Assembly (NCBI RefSeq): GCF_003672135.1
Contig: NC_039511.1
Span: 1,762,464-1,826,463, forward strand
Source of the DNA: Ooceraea biroi
Lineage: Eukaryota > Arthropoda > Insecta > Hymenoptera > Formicidae
Reading direction: 5' to 3'
DNA length: 64,000 nt
The position numbers and the translations under genes were made by a program. Of the stretch, positions 62,951 to 64,000 are shown in pieces. The notes beneath the pieces were generated by a model that was not told the DNA's origin, made no database searches, and saw nothing but the letters and a program-made list of their open reading frames with translations. Each line of letters opens with the position of its first letter. The stretch's first letter is position 1.

Positions 62951-64000
62951 CCCCGAGATTCCGCGCACGGGGTTCAAATCCCACCTGAATTTCGCGCGTT
63001 TCGTTTCGGCAGTAGGTGCAGCTGCACTTCGATAGTCAACGATAGTCAAATGTATACATACATCTCGCGTGAATAATGTACAAGAAATATCAGCATCTCT
63101 TTAAAACGATAATAAAAATATCTTAAAGATGTTATTGCGCTCTTCCTTTCAGATACATTCTTAGCTGATACATACTTATTGCCCTGAAATCCCATACACT
63201 ACAGTAATATTGCAACATTGCAGCAACGATATAACGTTAAAGTTTAAGTCTACCTGAGGGTAGAGCATAAGAATTATGAAATTTCCAAAACTAACTTTCT
63301 AATTCCTCGTAATAGCACTTTCGTTTTGGAAACAAATTCTTTCCGCTCTTCATACCGTTTCTATTAATTTTTAGAATATTTGTGTGCCGTTACCTATGAC
63401 TCATTAATAGTCCAGGATTGCTTCCCATACAGCACCGCTTAATACAGAAAGCTTTCAGGAAGGTTTTAAAATCATTTCAAGATTTCACGTTTCATATGCA
63501 ACATTTCTGAAAGGATTCCGCAACATGTCATATGAAATGTTGCAACAGAAATGTTTCTAAAACCTACCACATGCAATAAATTTGAAAAAATGTGAATATT
63601 GTAAAAAGTAAAATTATACATATATATACCTAGACCAAGTATTCGATCTTTAGTGAAGCTAACCAGTTGACAAAAAAATGCATTATCTTCACGTATCCTT
63701 TTTTTCTTTCAAATATAAGTGTTGGTTGAACAGAGAATTATATATCTATATAATTCTTTCCTTTTAATCAACTATTTGGAGGAAGAAAAAGGAAAATATA
63801 TAATATAAGAATGGCTCTTTGTCAATGTGCCAACAATTCACGCTTTTTAAAGGGAAACTTCGTGAATACTTGGTTTAGCTATGTATGTGTATATCTATAT
63901 ATCTTATATATATCATGTATTTTTTTCATTAAGCATATTTCAGAAATCATATTTATTATATTAATTAGATTGCAAATATTAAATAAAAACGTACAATAAA
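62951..64000. other. AT-rich end of window, no gene seen
   Basis: AT-rich. A short imperfect inverted repeat built on CATATG / GCAACATTTC occurs at about 63490-63560. The plus-strand frame at 63811-63999 is hydrophobic by composition and runs to the window edge; no support. Confidence 0.45.

Noticed and set aside
62968..62992. GGGGTTCAAATCCCAC resembles a tRNA T-arm (B box)
   Set aside because: Only three stem pairs form, and no A box, acceptor stem or anticodon arm can be fitted upstream.

Overview
The window looks like nuclear DNA from a hymenopteran insect, probably an ant. The basis is compact phase-consistent introns with GT/AG sites, a recognisable insect GATA-factor gene, a mariner element, and a patchy CpG-rich base composition. 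The ant assignment is inference from style and repeats, not a search result.

One protein-coding gene can be reconstructed with confidence, on the minus strand from 29991 down to 4390: the GATA transcription factor serpent (srp). Its coding exons, in transcript order, are 29991-29612, 29148-28114, 17297-17167, 16931-16623, then EITHER 7930-7755 (N-terminal GATA finger) OR 7000-6912 (no finger), then 5543-5261 (C-terminal GATA finger) and 4802-4390 (C-terminal tail with stop). All splice phases agree. The predicted proteins are 908 residues (two fingers) and 879 residues (one finger). Including or skipping both alternative exons would shift the frame, so the exon phases enforce mutual exclusivity. 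In the pre-mRNA a GA-rich tract (7336-7301) lies upstream of the one-finger exon and a complementary CU-rich tract (6885-6841) lies just downstream. Pairing would loop that exon out; this is the most interesting regulatory hypothesis here.

Region by region: 1-0.75 kb is a CpG-rich block with a possible first coding exon of an unidentified minus-strand gene. 0.75-4.39 kb is the 3' flank of srp, with a mariner-type MITE at 2500-2643. 4.39-30.0 kb is srp; its introns hold a foldback element (11061-11466) and a pogo-like DNA transposon remnant with a tiny two-exon frame (19362-20271). 30-64 kb is a gene-poor upstream region, plausibly the cis-regulatory landscape of srp. It contains a near-perfect 501-bp foldback (34408-34908), a 1.07-kb foldback built of 40-bp repeats (about 35370-36441), a nearly intact mariner with one frameshift (42161-43446), a perfect 94-bp palindrome (58839-58932), and GC-rich islands at 52.3-53.2 and 61.2-63.0 kb that may be promoters or untranslated first exons. 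I saw no convincing plus-strand gene, tRNA, rRNA or CRISPR array.
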